Source: Terfezia claveryi
Lineage: Eukaryota > Ascomycota > Pezizomycetes > Pezizales > Pezizaceae
NCBI GenBank assembly: GCA_015179025.1
Contig: WHUX01000043.1
Coordinates: forward strand, 124,001-188,000
DNA length: 64,000 bases
Direction of reading: 5' to 3'
How positions within the stretch are numbered: the stretch's first letter is position 1; every line of letters starts with the position of its first letter. Below are positions 9,250-19,985 of this stretch, one piece after another. The notes under the pieces were generated by a model, which did not search any database, was not told where the DNA came from, and saw only the letters and a program-made list of their open reading frames with translations. A program made the translations under genes and the position numbers.

Positions 9250-10380
9250 CAAATTTTTTCTTGGTGATGATAGTGGTATTGAATCAGGCATGGAGGAAGT
9301 CTGCCAATTTGAGAGAGGAGTTGAGCAAGTTGGAGAAAGAGGTTGTGCAGTTAAGGCTAGAGAAGTAGAAGTAGGTTGAGTGAGAGGAGTTTGTAGGAAA
9401 CCAATTGCAACCCTGTCAGACCATATTGCAGAGTAGATAGGGAAGGTACAGGTAAAAGTGGCAGTACAGATGGAGGTGGACCTTGAGAAGAAGGGGGTAA
9501 GAGATACAGAAGATATCGTAATGGTAGACAGGTCAGATATGTATGAAGACCTGTCTGGGTATGAGAATGAGGACGAGGCTCCAGTATTGGCACCTTCAAC
9601 TTCCAAAAAAAAGGCTGCGCCACGTCTGGTACGGTAGCTGTCACAACCGTCTCTCCTTGGCCCTTCTAGGAGTCGGGCAGAAATCTGTCTGGCTCTCGTT
9701 AAGCATGTTGTTGTTGTCATCTTTGTTGCCTAGTGTTGTCTTGGTCCCTTTTTGAGTTACTGACACGACTCTCGTTATCTTTCATTCTGGTTGGGGAGTT
9801 CTCGTCGGGAAGTCTATCCTATTGTCGGCCTGCCTTCTGTATATATATAGCCCCTGCCCCCACACTCGCGTAAGCACCCTCACGTGTGTGTCAAGCCTAG
9901 GCGCCTGCCCGTACCCCTTCGACCCTCGCTCCTATCCAGGACACCACCCGTGACATCCGTTGACAGTCATCCCTCTGCCTCTCGCATCACAGTGATTCGT
10001 ACCCCTTGGTCGCCATAGTCCCCCGAGGCCCCCCCCCGTTACAGTAGCAAAGGCTGGTAAGAAAACTTGACCAGCAAAAATACTCCCGCAGAACACACTA
10101 CCAAGCGACAATAGCTTGGCGAAGGCAATTGTAATTCACGGGGTCCCCTGCGAGAGACCCGGTACCCATGGCAGATATCATATAGGATATGGGAGTGAGG
10201 GGAATTATAGGGGCAAGTTGGCTCCTGGGAGGTAACCGGAGATTGGGTAAAGCCACCAGCTCCATTGTTGTATTTTTTGACAGGAAGTTAGCTATTGGGA
10301 GTCACCTAAAGATGAGGGGACGCTGCCTCCTAATTGAGGCTTATGACTTCAACAGAGGAAAGCTGAGGGTGGATTTGTGA
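9250..10380 (+). pseudogene. LINE-C ORF1 (gag-like), split by a solo LTR
   Basis: Left part: a coiled coil (SANLREELSKLEKEVVQLRL EK), then after a frameshift RKPIATLSDHIAE, VRDTEDIVMVDRSDMYEDLS and GYENEDEAPVLAPSTSKKKA A, an acidic linker. The LTR occupies 9639-10043. Right part: AKAIVIHGVPCE, then MGVRGIIGASWLLGGNRRLG, TSSIVVFFDRKLAIGSHLKM and RGRCLLIEAYDFNRGK, the conserved gag-like ORF1 domain; compare SSLVIYMK and RMGRRLFRTTVYDWNR in LINE-A. A stop at 10380 is followed within about 200 bases by the LINE-C tail, with no ORF2. Several stops make this a pseudogene. Confidence 0.7.
9639..10043 (+). mobile_element. Solo LTR with 5-bp target duplication
   Basis: A 405-bp unit beginning TGTCACAACC and ending CCCGTTACA, the TG...CA ends of an LTR. 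It is flanked by GTAGC at 9634-9638 and GTAGC at 10044-10048, a perfect 5-bp duplication. It lies inside the LINE-C ORF1, whose reading resumes after it. No internal retrotransposon sequence is present, so it arose by LTR-LTR recombination. A TATA-like TATATATATAG near 9840 fits an LTR promoter. A truncated relative lies at 1098-1216. Whether it is gypsy or copia cannot be told from the LTR alone. Confidence 0.9.
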
Positions 10381-10579
10381 GCGACCGGTAATGGATTTTT
10401 CATAATGGCTTATCATTATTCTTTTACCTTGTTTGTCATTTCGCACCCTCATACAGGCTATACAGGTAGCGGGTCTTTTACAGTTTCATTTAGTTGAGTG
10501 AGTTAATAGTTGGTCCGTTGTTCAGTGGGCGTACCGAGTCTTTTAAGATGAGGGAACTGTCTCATAGCCTAAGGCTCCA
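10381..10579 (+). repeat. LINE-C 3'UTR and tail
   Basis: Starts right after the ORF1 stop. Bases about 10510-10579 (GTCCGTTGTTCAGTGGGCGT ACCGAGTCTTTTAAGATGAG, CTCATAGCCTAAGGCTCCAT) match the LINE-C tails at 38215-38431 and 44022-44367. The outer arm and the poly(A) are lost at the junction with the LTR sequence that follows. Confidence 0.75.
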
Positions 10580-11037
10580 TATAGGAATAGGAATAGCAAC
10601 AGGCGAGCGGAGAAATCCAAGTGTCCACTGAAGAAAGATACGAACAGAGCGAGACGTTGGTCACTGGAGAGAGGAATATGAAGAGAAGAAGATGTTCGTA
10701 TACACAGTGAGTGCATGTATTATATTGAGTGAAGTGATTACTTCCGTTATCCCGAACAAGTAGGAACATGAACGAGATATATATACATGTATGAGCGTAC
10801 ATCTAAAGCATGAAGAAGAAGGAGAAGCACATCTCCGTTGCAAGCCGTATAGCTAGGCATGAAGCAACGATATGAGTGCGAGCAAGGTGTGAGTACGCAA
10901 TATGATGTGCAAGCCGCTGCGAGCCGTATAGCTAAGCAGGAAGCACGCATATGATGTGCAAGCCGCTGACGGCTACATATGGTATAGGTAGCAAGGCATG
11001 GGCGGAATGAACGGAATGTACTACATTCATTCTAACA
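10580..11037 (-). repeat. copia-type LTR, minus orientation
   Basis: On the minus strand it begins TGTTAGAATGAATGTAGTAC, then TCCGCCCATGCCTTGC. The head-to-head copy at 11203 begins TGTTAGAATGCCG, then TTCCGCCCATACCTAGC. The two share GTATCTTTCTTCA-type sequence near the other end. Internal direct repeats of about 50 bp (GATGTGCAAGCCGCTG twice, GCCGTATAGCTA twice) are visible at 10850-10970. The inner boundary near 10580 is approximate. Confidence 0.6.
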
Positions 11038-11202
11038 CTCCGCAGGCGTATAGACTCAAAAAAAAAAAAAAAAATTTTCGCGCTGGTCCTGCAGCTCCTG
11101 CTCCTCATCCTTGCCCTTACCCTTATCCCTTATACCTATACTTGTCTGTGTCCTTGTTCATGCCTTCACTGCTACTGCACCCCATGCCCTGAGCCCCACC
11201 CC
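11038..11202. other. Spacer between inverted LTRs
   Basis: Contains GCAGGCGTATAGACTC followed by an A-run of 17 (about 11058-11074), which looks like the end of a retroposed copy, then C/T-rich sequence. No gene seen. Confidence 0.4.
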
Positions 11203-11480
11203 TGTTAGAATGCCGTTTATTCCGCCCATACCTAGCTATATCACATGCAATGCTCTTCATTCATATGGCGTGCTTCATGGCTTGCTTCACTCATACGGCG
11301 TGCTTCACAACCTCCTGTATATGTGCGCTCATACTTGTATAAATATCTCGTTCATTTCTTGTTAAGAGATCTTTAATTCAATAAATTATACGTATTCACT
11401 GTCTAATACGAAGCTCTTCCATCTCTGACCTTTATCGTATCTTCCTTCATTCGACGTTTGACCCTCGCGCTGCATACATA
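11203..11480 (+). repeat. copia-type LTR, plus orientation
   Basis: Begins TGTTAGAATGCCG, carries a TATAAATA box near 11338, an AATAAATTA polyadenylation-like signal near 11380, and ends near GCTGCATACA. It is followed by ATAGGTTATGAAATCC, the same context as after the copia LTR at 5190. This is probably the 5' LTR of a plus-strand copia element whose interior is almost entirely lost. Confidence 0.6.
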
Positions 11481-11840
11481 TTTTTATAGGTTATGAAATC
11501 CGGTTTAAGCGCTTTGAGCCTCCAACGAATATCACAGTCAAAATAAATAATGGAAACAGTGCATTTTAACGCAGCTTCTCTACCTCCTCCACCTCCAACT
11601 CCCCAACCTCTCTAATTCCCTTAGCGACACTTCTTGCACCTTGAGACTTCAGATCAGGAGTGAAAATCGAGAAACTGGCCTTTCTAGAAGGATCTAAAAA
11701 TCACGACTCCCCCCCCAAAACGGAAAAAAAATACCTTCTATTACCCTCAACTCTTCTTCTCTACACCAGCAGCACTCATAACTTATTTTTCTGCATATAT
11801 TCAAAATTTATCCAACCTTAGTACTTTAAATGCTAGGTAT
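11481..11840 (+). pseudogene. Possible copia gag start after the LTR
   Basis: About 70 bases after the LTR an ATG at 11551 gives METVHFNAASLPPPPPTPQP L and then a stop; further frames are broken. Position fits a gag N-terminus but there is no diagnostic motif. The homopolymer runs near 11705-11730 suggest decay. Confidence 0.3.
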
Positions 11841-11940
11841 AAACCTTAAATCCAATGCCCCCCTAATAATATGTATTTTTTTTACTGAACCTTGAATCCA
11901 ATGCCCCCCTAATAATATGTATTTTTTTTACTGATACAGT
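11841..11940. repeat. 46-bp tandem duplication
   Basis: AATCCAATGCCCCCCTAATA ATATGTATTTTTTTTACTGA occurs twice in direct succession (about 11848-11886 and 11895-11935), with only small differences. A slippage-type duplication. Confidence 0.85.
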
Positions 11941-12193
11941 ATTATCACCCGTTATCCTAAACCAGTCCGTTAGTCTCCATACTAGGTCTACGTATACCAT
12001 TACACATTATATACGAGCTCCACAAGTTCATCGGCACAATATTTCTCATCTTAGTTACGGGATTGCGCTTCAATTGTAATATTTCCGTCAACGCTTGACC
12101 TCAACTTTGTTGGAATTGGATATCGAACTACTATCTCACGAGATTAATATTCATCTAGGAATTTGCATTTGGGATAGGCACAGGGTAGAAACA
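11941..12193. other. Non-coding, nothing recognised
   Basis: AT-rich sequence without long frames or repeat similarity that I can see. Confidence 0.4.
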
Positions 12194-13060
12194 TCTTTTT
12201 AAATATTCATTACTCATACCGTAAAATCTCGCGGACAAGACTGCAGTCTTATTTACGGAGGGGCGATTTTGCCAAACGCTCTCTCCGCGTCTTATTCATG
12301 AGTACTTTCTTAATGATCCTTACGTTCTTAATCATGGTGTTTTAGTTGCAAAGTTGTAAATCAAGCACCTTCGACATCTAGCCCACACATAACTCAAATA
12401 CATCATCTAGCTATGTTTTCAAACAATCCTTCGCCTATCTGAATATGAGATAGAACTTGGAAAGCCAGTGCAGGAGTAATGAGTATATCCTAAAGAAAAA
12501 AAAAGAAAGATCAGAGTCGGTGCCTACAAACGTGCATAGGTACCAAGAGCTCGACGCCTTTGGATTAGAAAACCCAGACGGCTGCTTGTTATAGACTTTA
12601 CATTTTGTCACAGATCCCTGTTATTGTCCAGCAATTATTTCTCTATTTCCTTGTCCTCTGATATATTACAATTCTGTTTGGTATTGGTTGTTTCATTATT
12701 CTATGGGTAAGGATTGTTGATTTTTTATTTATTTATTTTTGGTAAAGGTGATGTTGAAGTTTGACCAGCAACTACAGTGTTCATGGCTACTGCGTGCGAG
12801 AATATTCTACCTTCCACAATACCTTGCTTATTCGCGTTCCATACCCATAGCAAATCCGTTCCGACCTTACACAGCGTCTTATTGGAGAGTACTTTCTTAT
12901 ACATTATTACTTTCTGTCCGCGAGATTTTACGGTATGCGGAATGTGCCAGGTCCGGCGCTAGATACAAAGAACTCAAGTGAATCGAGGTCCATGCTGTCA
13001 TTTATGGACTCGCGCCCGATGACCCAAGTAACCTCAGCTCAAAAAAGAAAAAGCCAAAGT
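12194..13060 (-). repeat. LINE-A tail interrupted by a TIR element
   Basis: The left part (12194-12218) reads CTTTTTAAATATTCATTACT CATA, the start of a reverse-oriented LINE-A tail. The right part (12934-13060) reads TATGCGG, then GCCAGGTCCGGCGC, AACTCAAGTGAATCGAGGTC CATGCTGTCATTTATGGACT, the rest of that tail. Removing the insert at the TA pair gives ATTACTCATATGCGG, exactly the family sequence. The segment holding the inner hairpin arm is deleted in this copy. Confidence 0.85.
12219..12933. mobile_element. 715-bp MITE-like element with 19-bp TIRs and TA duplication
   Basis: Left terminus CCGTAAAATCTCGCGGACA at 12219-12237 is the perfect reverse complement of 12915-12933. TA dinucleotides flank both ends (12217-12218 and 12934-12935), the target duplication of the Tc1/mariner superfamily. 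The interior has no transposase likeness, so it is non-autonomous. Subterminal copies of GTCTTATT and GAGTACTTTCTTA occur near both ends in the same direction. Insertion into a recognisable repeat proves both boundaries. Confidence 0.9.
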
Positions 13061-13745
13061 ACCTCCCAGGGAAACAAACACCTCGCTTAAACATACCTGC
13101 AGGTAGTGGGAATAGTATCATGGCGAAGCTCAACATAGAGTGCTGAAGCGAGCAAACAAGATCATAACTCAGATTGCAAAGGAATACCATCTGCCCTAAG
13201 AGGATTCAAGCACGAGAGGTTGGTACTGCGGGATAGGAAAAGGAGGAAAAGAAGGAGGCTAGAAGAACTGGTATACGATCTTGTCATTCGTGATGATCGT
13301 AGAGGAGAAGAAGTGATGAATCAGAAGATTTTAACCTTACGGATCCACACGTCTGATCTCAACTATCTAAACTGTCTAATGCCCCGAGAGGGTAAGTTGG
13401 ATTCACACGTCCTTTCAGAGGCGAAAGTGGTGAAATGGTCAATACCAAGCCTTGGGGAAGTGTATGGAAGCGTATGGAAACGGTAAGCTGGATCACTGGC
13501 ATTGCTTTATGTGAAAATTAATAAGGGACCTATCGGCATATGGAGACCTTCTAACTCAGAACATCCTGGCGTGGAGGATAGAAAGTTGGAAGAAGCAGGA
13601 AGCAATTTGACGACTTCAAGGACCCAGTTCTTTTAATCAAGTATGGCTTCACGTCGGTATCCCCGGTAATTGCCAGCAGAACTAGAAAGGTATGCGATGA
13701 GAGGCTGGAGCGGCTGAGCTTCAGAGGAAAGTGAAAATCGAATGC
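13061..13745. other. Unassigned, purine-rich stretch
   Basis: Contains short frames, including DRKRRKRRRLEELVYDLVIR DDR on the plus strand near 13226. Possibly an upstream part of the LINE at 13750-14150, but I see no RT motif. Confidence 0.3.
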
Positions 13746-13749
13746 ATCT

Positions 13750-14150
13750 AGCTTAAGGCAAAGTCGGATTGGCCCTCATGGATATGTTAGGGTTGTCGTT
13801 TTCATGGACAGAAGTATAAGTGAAGAGGGTAAGGATGAAGCAACGGAAAATTCGATTGAGGGCTAAGGGGCGGTAGGCAAAATAGCGACGATATAGATGA
13901 AGAAACCTCAGGAATGAAGGGGAGCTTGAAGGCAGCACCAGAGAGAAAGGTTCTGTTACTCTCAGATTCACAAGCTGTCATTACGGCAGTTGTGAAGGCA
14001 GGAAAACGAGGAAAGGCAATGGCACATGATCTCAAGCAGATATTGGAGGAAATTCAAAAGAGAGAAAATCGACTCAGGTAGAGGGCTGGGTAGGTAAAAG
14101 CACATGCGGGGATCAAAGGGAATGGGGGGGCTGCACACTGCAGATGGTCG
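13750..14150 (+). pseudogene. LINE RNase H relic (plus strand)
   Basis: VLLLSDSQAVITAVVKAGKR GKAMAHDLKQILEEIQKRE is visible around 13950-14070, with the third catalytic Asp in LSDSQA. FMDRSISEEG at about 13800 occupies the place of YTDGS. GWVGKSTCGDQREWGG after it corresponds to the W..GH.GI.GNE motif, degraded. Frameshifts separate the blocks. Which of the LINE families it belongs to is unclear. Confidence 0.65.
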
Positions 14151-14399
14151 TCAGTACCTATTCTCATATCCGGCTTCACCTCATTATCGCCCTAGGCCTG
14201 TGCGCTCGAACGGGTGGTCACTCCTTTTTATTCAGGTCTGGCTGTAAGGGTTCGTTCAAGGCTCCGATTAAGTAGATGCCTTCGGTGTAACAGGCGCACA
14301 TATTTTCCAGCCTCCCGACCCTACAAAGGAAACGCCCTCCATCTCCGGTGTCTCGGGCCTCCGCCGTCAGCTACCATCTCCGGGTAAACAAAGGAAATT

Positions 14400-14900
14400 C
14401 GTAACTACTTCATCCCAGGTCAACTTGGGGAAGAAATTCTATACAGTTCGACCATCGCCATGTCCATCCACATCTTCTCACGTTCCTCATCTCCTTCCCA
14501 AACTCTCCCCCTAATGAAGACAAGGGCGACATGTCGCCCTGTTTCCTCATACTTTCTGCACTTGCTGCCGAATGGCCTGCCCAATCTGACAAGCTCAGAA
14601 TTTTTCCAACTGCGGCTGCTTGCAGTGCCCCTTTCATTGCCGCCACTTCAGCAGCCCACACTGTCACAATTATCCCCACCGGTGTGTACCCCTCCGTTCC
14701 TTTCCCGTCACTCCAGCGGAGTTTGAATTGGCTTTCATTTCTATTACTTCAACGTCCATGTCTCCACCAAAGCTTAACCTTTTCATTTCTTCCTCCATAC
14801 CCATCCTACCTAACTTGCTACTACGTCGCGATCGAAGTAAAACCGTCGTTAAACAGGTATGCCGGGTCTTCAAAATCGCTGATAGTTCTCCCCCCTTCAT
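14400..14900 (-). pseudogene. LINE RNase H relic (minus strand)
   Basis: Minus-strand GIIVTVWAAEVAAMKGALQA AAVGKILSLSDWAG corresponds to the second and third RNase H motifs (Glu in AAEVAAM, Asp in SLSDW). KLSFGG-type sequence with a broken first motif lies upstream (14670-14900). It converges with the plus-strand relic at 13750-14150, so two separate LINE remnants face each other. Confidence 0.55.
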
Positions 14901-15555
14901 AATGTATGTCTTAGTAATTGAATTCCTATCCCTATTGAAAATAAATTATTCTGACATTATGAGTTTACATTGGTGATATTGCCTTGAGGAATCATATTGT
15001 GGTCTGGCTCTGGCTTTGGAAAGTGGAGCCTTCATTACCCTTGCCATTTTGGGTTGTTTTAATTAAAACTGGCACTATGATAGGCGCCCTCAAGCTACGA
15101 GAAAATAATGTATGTAAAAGAAATAACTGATATCTAGGTAGAACGACCTCACTTTCGAATCCACAATCGATCACATAAAAAGAGTGCTGAGACTGGGTAA
15201 TCCAAGTGCCAGCCTTACAAACTCCCAGCGGCTTAAGGCTACATTTCCCTACACCTCTTAGTACGTTTTCTGATCCCCATATATGTCTGGCCCTTGAAAG
15301 AGTACTTCACATGGCTATGGTAAATACCAGAACAAGGCTCCGTTGCAAATATTCTTCTAACATCCTTTTTTCAGTCTGTTTCCCTCCTCTTCAACTCCCC
15401 TCTCGGGAGATATCAATGCTAGCCTCATAGCACAACGATTCATGTAATCCATCGACTCTCAAAATACTCTACATGTTTGAGTTTGAAGACCACCAACAAG
15501 TAAGGGTAGAGCAGGGGAGGGTGCATGCGGTGAATGACGCACGGGAGCCCACCTC
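14901..15555. other. Unassigned intergenic sequence
   Basis: Only short frames. No repeat-family similarity recognised. Confidence 0.4.
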
Positions 15556-15653
15556 ACTTGTCCTGAATCCACGCGGGTTTCCGGGTGACTCATCATGGTC
15601 CCCTTACTAGGTCCGCATATGAGTACGGAATAGTTTTTTTAAAAAAAAAGAAA
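15556..15653 (+). repeat. LINE-A tail, 5'-truncated copy
   Basis: CTTGTCCTGAATCCACGCGG, GTGACTCATCATGGTCCCCT TACTAGGTCCGCATATGAGT AC and a T/A run match the last roughly 85 bases of the LINE-A tail (the GGTCCC/GGGACC variant of the stem). No coding part is present, so this is an extreme 5' truncation. Confidence 0.8.
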
Positions 15654-16865
15654 AGGAGCAGGAAGCCTTACTTCAGGACGGCTGAGCATTGCCTGACGTG
15701 GCATGGGGTCTTCGAGGTTTGAGCCATTTAAGTTACCAGAAACGAGAACCAACCTCCGACCTGTTCATCTACTGCGATTCCCACGTTGCATAGTGGGAGA
15801 ATAGTGGGAAGATGTTAACTTCAGTTGTGGTAGGTGCAGCTTGCGGAAGGATATGCCAATGGCAACCACTCCGGCAATCAACTTATGTGCTCGACTGGGA
15901 CAACAAAGGCCCCATACTACTGAGATCATTATACCGCAGCACCAATCACATTCGCAATCACAGCCATCAAACTGCAGGAAAGAAAAGAGCGAGCGGGATA
16001 AGATAGCCAATCCTGGAGCGAGATTGGGTTCCTGAAGTTCGAAACCATTGTCTGGAATAAACTCTGCCTCCACCATTTCATGGACAGCCTTGTCCACGGA
16101 CGTGCTACAGGATCAAGAATGTAAACATGGCATACTTTCTTCATTCAGAATGCATGGGAAGGAAAGACTACAACTCAATGCTGTCGCTACATTTGGCTCG
16201 GAATAACTCGAGAGAGTCGGAAACTAGTGGTTGGGCTATTGGTGGTCTACAAAGGAACCTCCTTTAGCGACCTCTGCTGGGTATATTATTATTTTTAAAA
16301 ACACATTCGTATGCAGCCAGACTATATAACCCCAGATAAACTAGATTCATGGTGCATATAAGTGAGTCTGCACGACCGGTAGAGAGAGGAAACCAACAAA
16401 TTCCTTTATCACACCAGAGGAAAATTACAACAGTGCTGGAATGGAAAAAACTCTCCCCTGAACCGAGACACTTTGCCCCACTCATAGTAGGGGGTACGGA
16501 GAACCTTCCGTCCCAGCAGTTGGCTTGTCTTAACTACTGGGATTCGCTGTGTTTTTTACAGCTTTATTGGGAAAGTGCACACACTTAGACATGGCTCACG
16601 ATCGCCACCAATAGGAGTGTGGTCATATAATCGCAACGAGTCATTTGCCTGTGGACGCGAGAGGCGCGTACTTAACCTGATCACGATTGAGGGCTTTCTT
16701 ACATTTGTTACATTTGGGCAAAACCATATAGTGTGGATGGGAAGCGGGTGCGGAGGCCCGATATTGCGACCACTTAAAACCGAAGCACGTAGATAGAACA
16801 ACCGAAAATTACTCAAGGGATCAGGAGTGGAAGCGTTGCAGCTGTATTTTAAAGCATGAACCTGC
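15654..16865. other. Unassigned sequence
   Basis: Small overlapping frames on both strands, the longest 158 codons, without motifs. One minus-strand frame (16556-17032) has a hydrophobic N-terminus, IIFIILEKLLFRFPLFFSFG, but runs into a recognised LINE-B tail, so I do not call it a gene. Confidence 0.35.
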
Positions 16866-16930
16866 CCTGTGGTTAGATATTTACTCGGCCTTTCGTCATA
16901 GGTTATGTAGAACACGAGTACGAGAACCAA
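16866..16930 (+). repeat. LINE-B tail relic
   Basis: CGGCCTTTCGTCATAGGTTA TGTAGAACACGAGTACGAG resembles the LINE-B tail (CTCGTCATAGGTTAG...ACGAGTA). Short and diverged. Confidence 0.45.
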
Positions 16931-17439
16931 AAAAATAGTTACAGTACAACCAACATTTATACTCTCAAATCCAAAGGAAAAAAATAAAGGAAAGCGAAAA
17001 AGGAGTTTTTCTAATATAATGAATATTATCAAAATTCAAATATATTTGGATGGATTCAATGTAGAAAAAGTGCACCTTAGCAGTAGTATACCTCAAGTCA
17101 ATCTAGATTTATAGAATTTGCATTTGCAAATTAGTACTTGTAATTAAACTATCTAGGTAGTGAATTGCGTGCGGATTGCTCAGCCAATTTTTTTTTTAAG
17201 AAAAAGAAAAGAGTTACCAGTCGTACTCGATTCAACGTCATCCTTAATTTGATGCGTTGCATATTAGCTTACACGAGACCTCAAGAGACTAGGCCAACCC
17301 CACCAAGGACGAGGCGCCTTGTGCCTAGCTGTGCAAAGGAAATAAACCAAGTAGGTGGGGGGCTTCTCCAAAAAGGGAAAATAGACATACATAGTAAGGG
17401 CAAAGGACAAACCAGGACTGAACAATCGAAAACCAACTA

Positions 17440-17612
17440 CTTGGGAGCTCGCTGGTTGTACAAGAAAGAGAAAAGGATTCCATAGCGGATCACTGGCTCT
17501 CTCTTTCCATCGAGATCCTCCCAGGAGCTGACACCACCAATTATGCCCGGGGATGCGGTCTCTCGTCATAGGTTAGTATAACCTAAATACAACTGTAGAA
17601 TTATTCGAAAAA
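17440..17612 (+). repeat. LINE-B tail
   Basis: GCCCGGGGATGCGGTCTCTC GTCATAGGTTAGTATAACCT AAATAC followed by an A-rich end matches the tails at 21517-21660 and 24880-25010. The stem AGGTT (17570-17574) with AACCT (17580-17584) is perfect. The upstream 17165-17439 has no recognisable coding part. Confidence 0.7.
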
Positions 17613-17889
17613 GAAAAAGGCTCATATACCTCATCGTGGCGGTTCGCTTGTTGCTGGACATTACTCCAATCCGGGCTGCAATATCGGCCTCCCTCGTGAT
17701 AGGGTACTTGCTGCATAATTCCCATAGTATGTCAATATAGGCCTCATAATATCCATACTTACGGTGCTATTCTGGTAGGTATACTCGGTAATGTATATAA
17801 CTATGTTTTCTGTTCCTATACCTAGAAGAATGTATAAGGTACAGATCGGTAAGACACGGGGTGATGCTAAGGCAGCCTGATAGCCTATT
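17613..17889. other. Non-coding
   Basis: Nothing recognised. Confidence 0.4.
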
Positions 17890-18075
17890 TACAGATTCTA
17901 GGTTTCTCTAGGATGTTTCGTTTGAGGAAACCTCGATGTAATGAACCCTGATATTAGAGAAAAACCGCTCGGTATAAGAAACTGCTGTTTGTATGGGAAT
18001 ATATGCTTCTCTGTAAGAAACCTCGCGTTACTGTATAAGAAAACCTGGTTCCGGCCAATTTTACAGCCCAGGGCC
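17890..18075. repeat. Possible pogo-like terminal repeat relic
   Basis: Contains GAAACCTCGATGTAATGAAC, AGAGAAAAACCGCTCGGTAT AAG and AAACCTCGCGTTACTGTATA AGAAAACC. The repeated AAACCTCG..GTAAT/TTACTG..TATAAG wording resembles ends of pogo/mariner MITEs. No clean TIR pair can be drawn, so this is a tentative reading. Confidence 0.3.
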
Positions 18076-18998
18076 GGTCCCTGCCTTCCTGTTCTAAATA
18101 CGTACACAAGAGAGTTACATGAAAGGTATTGATGCCCAACTCCCCACATTCCCGACAAACCCCCTCTCCATGCCTTCCACAGCTTCTCGCACTATTCTTG
18201 ATCCAGTCCTATCTCCTCCGGTCTCCTCCCCTTCCTATCCGCTCCACAGGCACATTCCATTATATGAGCTAAGTTCCGCTCTTCCAATCTCATATTTCCA
18301 AGCTCTCCAGTATAACTGTGGTTCACCTTAGCCTTCGACTCGAGCTTTCACAGCTGTAGACTCGCGGTCGATTCTGCAGCAGTACCACTAACACACCAAT
18401 GCAGCTCGTACCAGAATCCTTATTACGTACTACGACCGTATCAATCTGAGATCCCAGCGAGACAGTCGTTTAAGGCAATGGGCCATAGATAGTTATGTGG
18501 AAGCAATTGTAAGATTGCAAGCGGATTTTTATCTACATGCACATGCGTAACAAAGATGTACAGTAAATCCTCAGCAGCAGCTTCCAGCCCTGTATATTGA
18601 AATTTTGAAATACGGTATTAAGTTCCGGGAGGGGTGGTTTATATGGTGCATGTAGTACATTATCATCGACAAACCCCATCCTGAGAAATATACTCATAAC
18701 TACGATGAATTATTGCGCGCTGCCATGCAAGCTACACACCTGGCTGAATTGAGGTTTGGAGTTCAAGTGGCCTATGGGATTTAGGAATACAATTCGTGGT
18801 AACGAGGTACCTAACGGTGCTCTTACTGTACATATCCATTTTGCATTACAGCCCGCCCGAGGGCCAGTCACACTATGCTACCACGGTTTGTACCATGGTA
18901 TCTGAACCAACTTGCATCAGAGCCAACTTTCGCAGCGCCCGCCTCTTAGTTATTATCTTTTTTCCATTCTCTTTTCCCACGGTTCCTAGGTCCAGTTC
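18076..18998. other. Non-coding
   Basis: No supported gene. Short C/T-rich frames only. Confidence 0.4.
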
Positions 18999-19674
18999 CC
19001 TTTTTTTTCTTTAATTCATTACTTGTTTTCAAATTTACCTAACATATGATGAGAGGCCGCATCCCGCCTGTAACGCCCAGGGCCTCTCACCCCAAAAGCA
19101 TATAAACTAACTACTCAAAACAACGCAAGCGCAAAAATCCCGGGGGTATCCCCGCCGACTTGCAATAAAAAAAGAAAAATAAATTACTCCTCACACCATT
19201 CTTGTTCCGCCTCCGCCTCCTCGTTGGTCAACCCCGATCCAACCGCACTCCAGCAAGTGAGCAGCTTCCTGGGCCCGATTGCGTGTATCCATGCCCTCCA
19301 CGGACCATGATCTGTTACATTGTGTTCCATGCCGTTGATCGCCAGGTTACTCCACATGACATGTTTCGACTTTGGTGCATCTTGAAACGCTTGACGAATC
19401 CTGGCCGGTATTGCTTCCCAATCCAAGCTGCCACCCTCGCTCTCCTATCCGCCTTCTCATTTCCCTTCGACTCCTGATCCTTTGAACCACATCACGGTTT
19501 TCTTCTGTGACCCTGGGACCAGCTGGTATTAACTAGGGCTTCCAACCACGCTCTCGGGGTCTGTTGACTAGGTCTGCTACGACAGCAAATTCCCCTTGGC
19601 TACATACAGCACCACTGCTCTCACCTTGCTCGCTCACACTAACGCCATCCCCAATATCTCCGCATCCATCGCTG

Positions 19675-19772
19675 TTTTTTTTTTATTTTTTTTTTAAATA
19701 TTCATTACTCATATGCGGTCCCAGTAGGGGACCATGATCAGCCACCCGAAAATCCGGAATACCTCTGCCTGC
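19675..19772 (-). repeat. LINE-A tail insertion in LINE-B copy 1
   Basis: T-run, then AAATATTCATTACTCATATG CGGTCCCAGTAGGGGACCAT GATCAGCCACCCG, the reverse complement of the final roughly 80 bases of LINE-A. Extreme 5' truncation. Confidence 0.8.
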
Positions 19773-19884
19773 CTCGTGGCTGTGGCCGCCACCCCCCCCT
19801 GCTCTCGCCCGAATATGCCTCTTGTCATCTTGGAGTCAAAATCCCTCACGTCCTCTCAACGATGCAGCTCAGAATGGGTCCGTA

Positions 19885-19985
19885 TATGAGTAATGTGTAT
19901 TTCTTTATTAAAAAAGATCCACGGTGGCTCCTCATGATCCCCGTACTGGGATCGCATGAGCAACGAAAATGAGTTTTTCAGAAAT
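19885..19985 (+). repeat. Second LINE-A tail piece in LINE-B copy 1
   Basis: GGTGGCTCCTCATGATCCCC GTACTGGGATCGCATGAGCA ACG matches the hairpin part of LINE-A in plus orientation; the stem here is GATCCC/GGGATC. GGGTCCGTATATGAGTAATG at 19876 may belong to another end. Confidence 0.65.

Noticed and set aside
16556..17032. 158-codon minus frame with hydrophobic start
   Set aside because: It overlaps a LINE-B tail on the other strand and has no motif.
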